In this document: positions 17,613-25,928 of the stretch, in pieces | How positions within the stretch are numbered: the stretch's first letter is position 1 | Layout of the letters: every line of letters begins with the position of its first letter | From: an uncultured Caulobacterales bacterium | Lineage (GTDB): Bacteria; Pseudomonadota; Alphaproteobacteria; Caulobacterales; Caulobacteraceae | DNA: 35,353 nucleotides | NCBI GenBank assembly: GCA_903858685.1 | Contig: CAIOJR010000194.1 | Coordinates: 1 to 35,353, forward strand | Direction: 5' to 3' | Translations under genes and position numbers: made by a program | The notes under the pieces: generated by a model | The model's database searches: none | What the model was told of the DNA's origin: nothing | Seen by the model: the letters and a program-made list of their open reading frames with translations, nothing else

Positions 17613-19376
17613 TCAGCGCCGAAGCTCAGCCTGCATCTTCGTCGCCAGAGCCTGCGCCTGCGGCCCGATGATGAGGTGAAGCTGGTCGCTGTTTGCAAAC
17701 ACGGCGGCCTTCACCCCCAGATCGGCGAACTGGTCTGGCGTGATGAACGCGGCGTTTCGCAACCCGACCAACAGACGGGTGGAGGCGGCGCTGACCGAAA
17801 CAATCGACTCCGCTCCGCCAAGGCGCGCAATCAACGCCGCTGCGTCGACCGGGCCGTCATGGCTCAACGGTTCACCCAAAGCCGCGATCGGTGGCGGCGC
17901 CTCAAACGCCCCGGCCAACGCGCGCATCTGGGCCATGACCAGTTCCGCCGTGGGGCCAAGAATAACCTGCACCGCCGTCGCCGAGGGGCGCACGACGCCC
18001 CTGGCGCCCAGCCGCCTCAGCGCCGCCTCCTGCACCAGGGCCTGATCCTTCACAGTCACTCTCAAACGGGTCGTGCACGCGTCTAGGCCCGTCAGGTTCT
18101 GCGCCCCGCCCAAGGCTTGGAGCAAGGCGAGCGCCTGTCCGCCCGCCATGACTGGCGCGTCCTTTTCCGGTGTGGCGTCCGGCGCGTCCCGTCCCGGGGT
18201 CTTCAGGTCAAGCGCGCGGATGAAGCTCAGAAACACTCCGTAATAGATGCCGAAATAGACGGCGCCGATCGGCAACAGCAAAAGCGGCCGCGTCGCCAGC
18301 TTGAAATTGATCAGATAGTCGAACAGGCCCGCTGAAAAGGAAAAGCCGAGCTTCACCCCCAGCCCATTGGTCACCACAAAGGCGAGCCCGGTCAGCACCA
18401 TATGGGCCGCATAAAGGGCAGGCGCGAGGAACATGAAGGTGAACTCAATCGGTTCGGTCACACCCGTCAGGAAGCTGGTCAGGGCCATGGAGACCAGCAT
18501 CCCGCCGATCTCCGAGCGCCTGTGTTTAGGTGCTGCGTGATACATGGCCAGACAGGCTGCGGGCAGTCCGAACATCATGACGGGAAAGAAGCCGGCCATG
18601 AAGCCGCCCGCCGTCGGATCACCGGCAAAGAAGCGCTTCAGGTCGCCGGTTGCGCCATGATAGTCGCCGACAATGAACCAGGCGATGTTGTTGAGGATGT
18701 GATGCAGACCCGTCACGATCAACAGACGGTTCAAGGCGCCGTAGAGGAACAGTCCGGCCGCGCCTGCGCCCAGCACCGCGTGACTCGCGGCGATCAGCGC
18801 GCCATGGAGGCCATCATAGCCCAGCCCCACAATCAGCGCCATGACGGCGCCGACCAGCCCCATGGCGATCGGCACGAACCGTCGCCCGCCAAAAAAGGCC
18901 AGATATTCGGGCAGGCGAATGGTCGAATATCGGTTGTAGCAAAGCCCCGCCAGCACGCCTGAGACAATGCCGATGGGCACGCTCAGATCGTGGACCGATC
19001 GCTCCTTGAAGCTATCAATCAATAGCGCTGCCACATCCGGCGTCGCACTGGCGATCAGGGCTGGCGGAGGTTGCAGCATGGCCTTGGCCCCGCTGGTGGC
19101 GACAAGGAAAGACACCACGCCCGCCAGACCCGCGGCGCCATGATTATCGCGCGCGAAACCGACCGCCGCGCCGATGGCGAACAACAGGCCCAGATTGTCA
19201 AACACCGCCCCGCCCGCCGCCGCCAGAAACGACAGATGCAAAAAGGGCAAGACCGACTGGATCGGGCCAGCTATGTCGTCCTGACCCAGCCGCAGCAATA
19301 TGCCCGCCACAGGCAGAACCGCGATGGGCAGCATCAAAGCCCGGCCAAGGGTTTGCAGCGAACTGACCAGTTTCAT
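17613..19376 (-). CDS. nagE: PTS N-acetylglucosamine permease, EIIC-EIIB with a degenerate second EIIB
   Basis: A 587-residue permease of the glucose/GlcNAc PTS family that imports and phosphorylates the sugar. Residues 1-390 are the membrane EIIC domain, with GLHHILNN (223-230) and GVTEPIEF (305-312), motifs of the sugar-binding EIIC. A linker (391-412) leads to EIIB at about 413-490, with the phosphorylated cysteine C434 in LDACTTRLR. A second EIIB-like repeat (about 511-587) aligns residue for residue, but has alanine (A531, in SAASTRLLV) where the cysteine should be. No EIIA is attached; that domain sits in the partner protein. The ATG at 19376 overlaps the partner's stop by 4 nt (ATGA). 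GlcNAc specificity is inferred from the neighbouring nagA and GH20. Confidence 0.93.
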   Translation of the reverse strand: MKLVSSLQTLGRALMLPIAVLPVAGILLRLGQDDIAGPIQSVLPFLHLSFLAAAGGAVFDNLGLLFAIGAAVGFARDNHGAAGLAGVVSFLVATSGAKAMLQPPPALIASATPDVAALLIDSFKERSVHDLSVPIGIVSGVLAGLCYNRYSTIRLPEYLAFFGGRRFVPIAMGLVGAVMALIVGLGYDGLHGALIAASHAVLGAGAAGLFLYGALNRLLIVTGLHHILNNIAWFIVGDYHGATGDLKRFFAGDPTAGGFMAGFFPVMMFGLPAACLAMYHAAPKHRRSEIGGMLVSMALTSFLTGVTEPIEFTFMFLAPALYAAHMVLTGLAFVVTNGLGVKLGFSFSAGLFDYLINFKLATRPLLLLPIGAVYFGIYYGVFLSFIRALDLKTPGRDAPDATPEKDAPVMAGGQALALLQALGGAQNLTGLDACTTRLRVTVKDQALVQEAALRRLGARGVVRPSATAVQVILGPTAELVMAQMRALAGAFEAPPPIAALGEPLSHDGPVDAAALIARLGGAESIVSVSAASTRLLVGLRNAAFITPDQFADLGVKAAVFANSDQLHLIIGPQAQALATKMQAELRR

Positions 19377-21898
19377 GCGATCTCTCCACGGCCATGGCCA
19401 GTCAGCCAAGCGCCGACCAGCGCGCGGATCTGGTGAGCGCTGTCCTGTTGCAGGGCCAATGACGCCAACTCCATCGACGCTGCAACATCCAGCTTGCGAA
19501 CGAGCCCCTTGACCGCCGCAATGGCAGGCGGCGCCACCGACAGGCTGCGCACACCAAGCCCGATCAGCAAGGGTATGGCTGCGGGATCGGAGGCCAGCCC
19601 GCCACAGACCGACACCGGACATCGCCCCCCGCGCGCAGCTTCAATGCTCATGGCCAGAGCCTTCAGGACAGCGGGGTGTAGTCCGTCCGCCTCCTTGGCG
19701 AGCAAAGCGCTGGTTCGGTCCATGGCGAGGACATATTGGGTCAGGTCGTTGGCGCCGAGCGAGAAGAAATCCGCCTCGCGGGCCAGACCGGCAGCACCGA
19801 GCACGGCGGCGGGCGTTTCGATCATGACGCCCACGGGGGGCGTGGCGGTCAGTCCAAACTCGGTCGCCGCGAGGTCGATCCTTGCTCGCACCCGGCGCAG
19901 TTCATCTGGTCCGTTCACCATCGGAACCATGATTGAAACCCGATCCAGCGGGGTCACGCGCAGTATGGCGCGAAGCTGCACGTCCAGCAGGCCCGGAACG
20001 GCCAGACTGGTGCGCACGCCGCGCATGCCCAGCGCCGGATTGGTTTCCTTCCAGTTCGGAAGGTAGGCGATGGGCTTGTCGCCGCCCGCGTCCAGAGTGC
20101 GGATGACCAGGGGCCGACCCTCCAGCCCGTCCAGCACAGCCTGATAGGCCAGATGCTGTTCATCTTCGCTCGGGGCCGTCATGCGATCCATGAACAGGAA
20201 TTCGGTGCGCAGCAGGCCGCAGCCTTCGGCGCCGCTGGCGACAGCCGCAGCCGCCTCGCCCGCTGCGCCCAGATTGGCGAAGATGCGGATCGTTTCGCCA
20301 TCCCGCGTCACGGCCGGCGCCCCCGACTGGGCGCGGTTTTGTTCAGCAAGGTTGGCGTAGTCGGCCATCTGACGCCTCGCCGCGTCCAGTTGCGATTCCG
20401 TAGGCGACAGGACAAGGCGCCCCTGACCGGCGTCAAGGATCAGGGCCTGTCCGTCCGACACGGCAAGGATCTGCGCGCCCGCCGAGGTCACAAGCGGCAG
20501 GTTCATGGCGGCGGCGATGATCGCCACATGGGCGGTTGGTCCGCTCCTCGCCAGGCAAACTCCCGCCACACCCTGTTCCGCAAGGGCCGAAAGTTCAGAG
20601 GGACTGAGATCATCGGCCAGCAGGATCGCCCCCTCTGGCGCAGCCAGGGTCGCAGCCGTCGAACCTGGAGCCAGCTGACGCAGAACCTGATGCTCCACAT
20701 CGCGCAGATCACTGATCCGCTCGATCAGCCGGGCGTCGCCGGTCGCGCGAAACCGGTCTGCAAAGGCGCGCACCGCTTCGCGCCACGCATAGCCAGCGGA
20801 CTGACCAGACTGCACGCCCTCCAGCGCGGACCGCTGAATGTCCACATCCTCGATCAGGCCCAGATGCGCTTCGCGCACGTCCGCCATGACGCCTGACGGG
20901 GGGGCTGATGAAATCTCAGCGGCGGCAGCCTGCAGTGCGCGACGCAGACGCAGCACCTCCCATTCCACCCCCTCGCCCTGCGCCTCGATCGGCCCGTCGA
21001 GCGGCTGAAAGTGAAAGGCCGGGCCTAGCGCCAGACCGGGCGCGCCGCACATGCCGCAGACCACGCCCGGATCAGGCTCTGCGCCTTGCGAGATCAAATT
21101 TGACGGCGCCGCCCGGGTCGGCGCTTCTTGATACTCGCCGAGCAGGATCGCACGGATCAGCGGCTCAGCCGTCGGCGCGTCCATCCCGCTCAACTGAAGT
21201 TCAAAGCCGTCGCCTGGTTGCAATCCCAGCGCCATCATGGAGGCGACGCTGCCCAGCGCTGCAGAGCGCTCCCCCGCGACAAGCTTTCCCACGACCTGAT
21301 GGCGCCGCGCGAGCCGGGCGATCGCGGCCGCTGGACGCGCATGCAGTCCGTAGGGCAGCCCCAGACGCCCTACATGTTTGACCGGCGCCTCGCCCTCCTC
21401 CGTCGACGGATGAATGGCGGCTCGCGCGCGAAAACGCATCAGGGGCGCGCCGGCGTCAATTTCCCTCTCTTCGGGCCCCTCGATCAACTCAAACAGGTCC
21501 GAGGTCAGATTGATCACCGGGCTGACCAGACTGGTCGCAGCCCGCGCTGCCGCATCGAGATCAAAGCGGATCAGGCTCTGGCCCGCCCTCACCTTGTCGC
21601 CCGCCTGAACCAGCGCCTCAAAACCACGCCCGCCGAGCGCCACCGTGTCGATCCCGACATGCACCAGCAGTTCGAGCCCACACTCGTGTCTGATCACTAC
21701 GGCATGACCAGACGCATTGAGCGTCAGAATTCGCCCGGCGAACGGCGCCGTGACCTCGCCCTTCAGGGGGTCGATGCACAGGCCCTCGCCCAGAACCCCG
21801 GTCGCAAAGGCCTGATCCGGCGCTGCCGAAAGGGGCCAGACCCATCCTGACATGGGCGAGGCGGCCACAATCACGGCAGTATCAGAACGGGTGCTCAT
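19373..21898 (-). CDS. PTS EIIA-HPr-EI fusion (phosphoenolpyruvate-protein phosphotransferase)
   Basis: An 841-residue soluble multidomain phosphotransferase. A glucose-type EIIA domain (about 8-150) has its active H80 in LLVHVGIDT. HPr (about 172-258) has H186 in GLPYGLHARPA. Enzyme I follows: a swivelling domain with H457 in GPTAHVAI, the PEP-binding RTEFLFMDR, SLGANDLTQY, and catalytic C765 in VSVCGGLASDP. The full chain from PEP to EI, HPr and EIIA is thus in one polypeptide, which would hand phosphate to the EIIB of the adjacent permease. Start 21898 is preferred because AGGGG lies 9 nt upstream; an ATG at 21937 adds 13 unconserved residues and lacks a ribosome site. The gene is divergent from nagA. 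Fused Nag-type EI proteins of this order are known in proteobacteria. Confidence 0.95.
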   Translation of the reverse strand: MSTRSDTAVIVAASPMSGWVWPLSAAPDQAFATGVLGEGLCIDPLKGEVTAPFAGRILTLNASGHAVVIRHECGLELLVHVGIDTVALGGRGFEALVQAGDKVRAGQSLIRFDLDAAARAATSLVSPVINLTSDLFELIEGPEEREIDAGAPLMRFRARAAIHPSTEEGEAPVKHVGRLGLPYGLHARPAAAIARLARRHQVVGKLVAGERSAALGSVASMMALGLQPGDGFELQLSGMDAPTAEPLIRAILLGEYQEAPTRAAPSNLISQGAEPDPGVVCGMCGAPGLALGPAFHFQPLDGPIEAQGEGVEWEVLRLRRALQAAAAEISSAPPSGVMADVREAHLGLIEDVDIQRSALEGVQSGQSAGYAWREAVRAFADRFRATGDARLIERISDLRDVEHQVLRQLAPGSTAATLAAPEGAILLADDLSPSELSALAEQGVAGVCLARSGPTAHVAIIAAAMNLPLVTSAGAQILAVSDGQALILDAGQGRLVLSPTESQLDAARRQMADYANLAEQNRAQSGAPAVTRDGETIRIFANLGAAGEAAAAVASGAEGCGLLRTEFLFMDRMTAPSEDEQHLAYQAVLDGLEGRPLVIRTLDAGGDKPIAYLPNWKETNPALGMRGVRTSLAVPGLLDVQLRAILRVTPLDRVSIMVPMVNGPDELRRVRARIDLAATEFGLTATPPVGVMIETPAAVLGAAGLAREADFFSLGANDLTQYVLAMDRTSALLAKEADGLHPAVLKALAMSIEAARGGRCPVSVCGGLASDPAAIPLLIGLGVRSLSVAPPAIAAVKGLVRKLDVAASMELASLALQQDSAHQIRALVGAWLTGHGRGEIA

Positions 21899-22021
21899 GC
21901 CTTCAGGCCCCTGGGTCTGCGGACAAGACCGCGACATCTGGATTCACGTCGAACCGCAGCGATCATGCCGCATCGACGGCTGGCGCCAAACCCTTGTTCG
22001 CGAGGCTCGCCCCCAATCGCC

Positions 22022-22056
22022 AAGTCCTGCTATCCTGACGCCCGATAGACGGACTT
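22022..22056. promoter_or_regulatory. Imperfect dyad in the divergent PTS / nagA intergenic region
   Basis: AAGTCC-tg-CTATC (22022-22034) is inversely repeated as GATAG-ac-GGACTT (22044-22056) around a 9-nt centre, with 11 of 13 positions paired. It lies 34 nt before the nagA start, between the two divergent halves of the GlcNAc module, where an operator controlling both would be expected. It could also be a leader hairpin of the nagA mRNA. The other bases of 21899-22090 show no clear promoter boxes. Confidence 0.4.
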
Positions 22057-22090
22057 CGCCGCATCACATCAAGGCTTGGGAGGCGATATG

Positions 22091-23257
22091 ATGGATCTCG
22101 CTCTGGTGAACGGGCGAGTCATGACCGACCTCGGCCCGATGGAGGGTCTGGCTGTCGGGCTGAGGGACGGCCGGATCCGCTTCGTCGGCCCGGAGGCGGA
22201 CCTGCCTCAAGCCATGGTCCGTCATGATCTGGAGGGCGCCGACCTTTTGCCCGGCTTTATCGACACGCAGGTCAATGGCGGCGGCGGGGTGCTGTTCAAT
22301 GACCAGCCCACTACCGACGGGATCGCCGCCATAGGCGCCGCGCACCGGCGTTTTGGGACCACGGGCTTCCTGCCCACTCTGATCACCGACCATCTGGAGG
22401 TCGTTGATGCGGGGATGAAGGCGGCGGCGGCGGGGATGAGCGCACGCCTTCCAGGGCTTTTGGGCATTCATCTGGAGGGGCCGTTCCTCAACCCCGCGCG
22501 TCGCGGCGTCCATGATGCAGCACGCCTTCAGCAACTGGACCCGAAGCTCCTCCCCCTGCTGACGGGCATGATCGACGGGCGAACCCTGATCACCCTGGCG
22601 CCGGAGACCGTTTCGACCGCAATGCTTCAGGCGCTCAGCGCGCGCGGCGTGCGGGTCTGCGCGGGACACACCGACGCCACCTATGAGGCGACGAAAGAGG
22701 CGCTGGCGAACGGAGTCACCGGTTTTACCCATCTATTCAACGCCATGTCGCCGCTGGGCTCGCGCGCACCCGGCGTTGTCGGCGCGGCGCTGGAGAGCGA
22801 GAGCGCCTGGTGCGGCATCATCGTGGACGGCCGCCACGTCTCGCCGGTGACGCTCAAACTCGCCCTGAAATGCCACCCGCATTCGCGCTTCATGCTCGTG
22901 ACCGACGCCATGCCCTGTGTAGGGGCGAGCGGCGCGGACTTCTGGCTGCAGGGTCGGCGCATCTCTGTCTCCGACGGCGTCTGTATGGACGAGGCGGGAA
23001 CGCTTGCCGGCTCCGCGCTCGACATGGCCAGCGCCGTGCGCAACGCCATGACAATGCTCGGCCTTGACCTTACGACCGCCAGTCGAATGGCGAGCCTCAA
23101 CCCCGCCAGCTTTCTGGGACTGGATCACGACCTTGGCCGCATTGCGCCGGGCTACCGCGCCAATCTTGTTGCAGTGGACCGCGACCTGCGGGTTCTGCAC
23201 ACTTGGATCGAAGGCCAGGGTCAGACCCATTCACCAGACTTGAACCAAGGAGCCTGA
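22091..23257 (+). CDS. nagA: N-acetylglucosamine-6-phosphate deacetylase
   Basis: A 388-residue amidohydrolase that removes acetate from GlcNAc-6-phosphate to give glucosamine-6-phosphate in the cytoplasm. Family marks are GFIDTQVNGGGGV (55-67), GIHLEGPFLNP (125-135) with metal ligand E129, H193 in CAGHTDAT, H214 in FTHLFNAMSPL and the catalytic D272 in LVTDAMP. GGGAGG sits just upstream: spacing is 4 nt to the ATG at 22088 and 7 nt to the ATG at 22091, so the second is preferred; the difference is one methionine. The stop at 23257 is followed after 5 nt by the GH20 start, so both are in one operon. The next enzyme, NagB, is not in the window. Confidence 0.95.
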   Translation: MDLALVNGRVMTDLGPMEGLAVGLRDGRIRFVGPEADLPQAMVRHDLEGADLLPGFIDTQVNGGGGVLFNDQPTTDGIAAIGAAHRRFGTTGFLPTLITDHLEVVDAGMKAAAAGMSARLPGLLGIHLEGPFLNPARRGVHDAARLQQLDPKLLPLLTGMIDGRTLITLAPETVSTAMLQALSARGVRVCAGHTDATYEATKEALANGVTGFTHLFNAMSPLGSRAPGVVGAALESESAWCGIIVDGRHVSPVTLKLALKCHPHSRFMLVTDAMPCVGASGADFWLQGRRISVSDGVCMDEAGTLAGSALDMASAVRNAMTMLGLDLTTASRMASLNPASFLGLDHDLGRIAPGYRANLVAVDRDLRVLHTWIEGQGQTHSPDLNQGA

Positions 23258-23262
23258 CCGTC

Positions 23263-25782
23263 ATGGCGTTCTGGGACCATCGGCTCGCTTTGGGGCTTTA
23301 TGCCGTCATCTGCGTCGCCGCCGCCATCGCCTCACCCGTATCGGCCGAGCCAAGGCTGAAGGTGAGCTGGAAAATGGTGTCCTATCTACCCGGCAGAGGG
23401 CAGGAACGCGGTGCGACGGAGTCGGTCTTCACGGTCACCAATCTGGGTCCGGCTCCCTTGCCGGCTTCAGGCTGGGCGCTCTATTTCAGCAGCATTTCCG
23501 CCGCCCGAACCTCGCGCAATCACGCGCAGGATCAGGTGGACCACGTCGCAGGCCCCCTCTTTCGCGTGCGCGCGCCAGCCGATCAGGCGGCGGTGGGGCC
23601 GGGTCAAAGCCTGTCCCTCCATGTCGAACATTCCGACATTCTGGTGAAAAACGAGAAGGGACCGCAGGCGCCCTATATTGTCTTTGACGACGCGCCTGAC
23701 CGTGGACTGCCGGTTGAAAGCTTCGTGTCGACGCCTTTGCCCCGCCTCGCCCAGCTTGAAGGCGTGACCGCACCGGTCAGCACCCTGGTGTCACCGCAGA
23801 CGATCTATCAGCGCAACCAAGCGGTTGCAGACCTTCCCGAGGGCGCCTATTCCCCGATTTTGCCCAAGGCCAGGTCCGTCATCCCCGCCCAGGGAGGCTT
23901 AATCCTCAGCGCAGCCTCGCATGTGACCGGGCCGCGCGCACTGGCGGCTGAGGCGCGTTTCGCCAGGCAGTTGCTCTCAACGCTCGCCGGCGCGTCAGGT
24001 CCAGGGGGCGCGAAGGTTCGACTGAGCCTTGCCCCCATCGGGGGCCTGACCTCGCCCGAGGCCTATGAACTGAAGGTTGCGCCCGATCACGGGGTGACCA
24101 TTACCGGGGCCAGTCCCGCCGGGGTCTATTACGGTCTCCAAACCTTGAGACAGCTGATCGCGCCGGGCCAGACGGGACCTGCGACCCTGTCGGCGGTCGA
24201 GATTCGCGACGCGCCCCGCTTCGCCTATCGCGGCCTGATGCTCGATGTCGCCCGTAACTTTCATGGCAAGACCGAGGTGCTGCGCATCCTCGATCTGATG
24301 GCCCGCTACAAACTCAATCGTCTGCACCTGCACCTCTGCGACGACGAGGGTTGGCGTCTACAGATAAAGGCCCTGCCGGAACTGACGCAGGTGGGCGCGC
24401 GGCGCGGCCACACTGTGACCGGGCTCGACCATCTTCCGCCCGCCTACGGGTCCGGCCCGGACGTCGACGACCCGCATGGCAGCGGCTTCTTCAGCCAGAC
24501 GGATTATATCGAGATCATCAGATACGCCCACCGGCGTCACATCGAGGTCGTGCCGGAAATCGAGATGCCGGGCCATGCCCGCGCCGCCGTAAAAGCGATG
24601 GAGGCGCGCTATCAGGCTGAGCTGAAACGGGGCGCAGCCCGGCCGGACCGGTTCCGACTGGTCGATCCGGACGACCGGTCCAGCTATCGCTCGGCCCAGT
24701 ACTATACGGATAATGTGATCAATCCGGGGCTCGATTCCAGCTACCGGTTCATCGACACCGTGCTGGCCGAAGTGGCTCAGATGCACCAGAAGGCGGGCGC
24801 GCCGCTGCGTGTCATCCATGTGGGGGCGGACGAATTGCCGCTGGGCGCATGGGAACAGTCGCCCGCCGTCAAGCGGGCGATCGCCAGGATCGGCGGCCAG
24901 ACGACGGCGGACCTCTGGGACCATTTCTATGATCGGGTGGCGGTCATGGCCAGACGCCACGGCGCCCATCTGGCGGGGTGGGAAGAATTGGGCGTGCGCA
25001 AGACGATCGTGGCCGGCAGGGCGCGCCCGGCCCCCAATCCCCATTTCCTCGGCCAAGGCTTGACCCTTCACGTCTGGAACAATCTGAAGGGGTCGGAAGA
25101 CCTTGCCAATCGGCTGGCGAATGCGGGCTATGATGTCGTGCTGTCATCTGCAACCCGGCTCTATTTCGACATGGCCTACAGCATCGATTCCGCTGAGCCG
25201 GGGCATAACTGGGCGGGCCATAGCGACCTGTCGGACGTGTTCGACTTCGATCCGTTGCGGACTGTGGCCCAAACCCCTTCAAACGCGCTATCGTCCCTTT
25301 CGTCCGCTGGAGGTCCGCACATTATCGGACTGGAAGGAACCCTCTTTGGCGAAACGCTGCGGGAGCCGGAGAGGCTCAGCTACATGATGGCGCCGCGGCT
25401 TCTGGCCCTGGCGGAACGGGCCTGGGCGCCGACGCCAGACTGGGCTGACGACATCGACTCCGCCCGCGCAAGCGCCCTTCACGCACAGGACTGGTCGCGC
25501 TTTGTGAACATTCTGGGCAAGCGAGAGGCGCCGAGACTGGATCTGGAAGCCCCCTGGCTCAGCTATCGTTTGCCGTCGCCGGGACTGAGCCTGACTGACG
25601 ACGCGGTCGTCGCGAATATCGAATATCCTGGACTGATCCTGCGATATACAACCGACGGAGCGCCGCCGACGGCGACAAGCCCGCGCGTTGCCGGACCGAT
25701 AAGGGACAAGGGCCGCATCACGGTGAGCGCCTTTAGCCGCAACGGTCGCGCGGGGCGATCCTCCAGCATCGACAATCCTTGA
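23263..25782 (+). CDS. Exported beta-N-acetylhexosaminidase (chitobiase), GH20
   Basis: An 839-residue glycosidase that releases terminal GlcNAc from chitooligosaccharides or related glycans by substrate-assisted catalysis. A signal peptide spans 1-28 (cleavage after VSA). Four domains follow: an N-terminal chitobiase-type carbohydrate-binding sandwich (about 30-170), a GH20b domain (about 190-310), the TIM-barrel catalytic domain (about 315-710) opening with YRGLMLDVARNFH, and a C-terminal sandwich (about 755-839). The catalytic pair is D523-E524 in HVGADELP; the usual GGDE reads GADE here. HLHLCDDEGWRL is also typical. The start at 23263 has AAGGAG about 10 nt upstream and yields the signal peptide. 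It acts in the periplasm or at the cell surface and supplies GlcNAc to the linked PTS. Confidence 0.94.
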   Translation: MAFWDHRLALGLYAVICVAAAIASPVSAEPRLKVSWKMVSYLPGRGQERGATESVFTVTNLGPAPLPASGWALYFSSISAARTSRNHAQDQVDHVAGPLFRVRAPADQAAVGPGQSLSLHVEHSDILVKNEKGPQAPYIVFDDAPDRGLPVESFVSTPLPRLAQLEGVTAPVSTLVSPQTIYQRNQAVADLPEGAYSPILPKARSVIPAQGGLILSAASHVTGPRALAAEARFARQLLSTLAGASGPGGAKVRLSLAPIGGLTSPEAYELKVAPDHGVTITGASPAGVYYGLQTLRQLIAPGQTGPATLSAVEIRDAPRFAYRGLMLDVARNFHGKTEVLRILDLMARYKLNRLHLHLCDDEGWRLQIKALPELTQVGARRGHTVTGLDHLPPAYGSGPDVDDPHGSGFFSQTDYIEIIRYAHRRHIEVVPEIEMPGHARAAVKAMEARYQAELKRGAARPDRFRLVDPDDRSSYRSAQYYTDNVINPGLDSSYRFIDTVLAEVAQMHQKAGAPLRVIHVGADELPLGAWEQSPAVKRAIARIGGQTTADLWDHFYDRVAVMARRHGAHLAGWEELGVRKTIVAGRARPAPNPHFLGQGLTLHVWNNLKGSEDLANRLANAGYDVVLSSATRLYFDMAYSIDSAEPGHNWAGHSDLSDVFDFDPLRTVAQTPSNALSSLSSAGGPHIIGLEGTLFGETLREPERLSYMMAPRLLALAERAWAPTPDWADDIDSARASALHAQDWSRFVNILGKREAPRLDLEAPWLSYRLPSPGLSLTDDAVVANIEYPGLILRYTTDGAPPTATSPRVAGPIRDKGRITVSAFSRNGRAGRSSSIDNP

Positions 25783-25794
25783 CGCTGCGTTCTT

Positions 25795-25809
25795 CCGCCT
25801 GACAGGCGG
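25795..25809 (+). terminator. Short GC hairpin after the GH20 gene
   Basis: CCGCCTGACAGGCGG (25795-25809) can form a tight stem 12 nt past the GH20 stop. It has no T-tract, so termination would be partial at best. It separates nagA-GH20 from the permease promoter that follows. Confidence 0.3.
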
Positions 25810-25816
25810 CGTGGAA

Positions 25817-25830
25817 TTGACAACGTTGTC
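25817..25830 (+). promoter_or_regulatory. LacI-type palindromic operator overlapping a -35 box
   Basis: GACAACGTTGTC (25819-25830) is a perfect 12-bp palindrome with the central CG that LacI-family regulators characteristically recognise. A perfect TTGACA -35 hexamer (25817-25822) overlaps its left half, so binding would block the polymerase. No matching -10 could be recognised about 17 nt downstream. It stands 98 bp before the FHS permease start. I found no second copy in the window and no LacI-type gene. Confidence 0.6.
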
Positions 25831-25928
25831 TCATTTCGTCAGGAGTGAGGCTGGGCCTCGCGCGCCCGGCCCCATCAACAGGCCCTCCCAATGGACCTGA
25901 GGCAATCCACCGACGAGGAAACCGCTCA

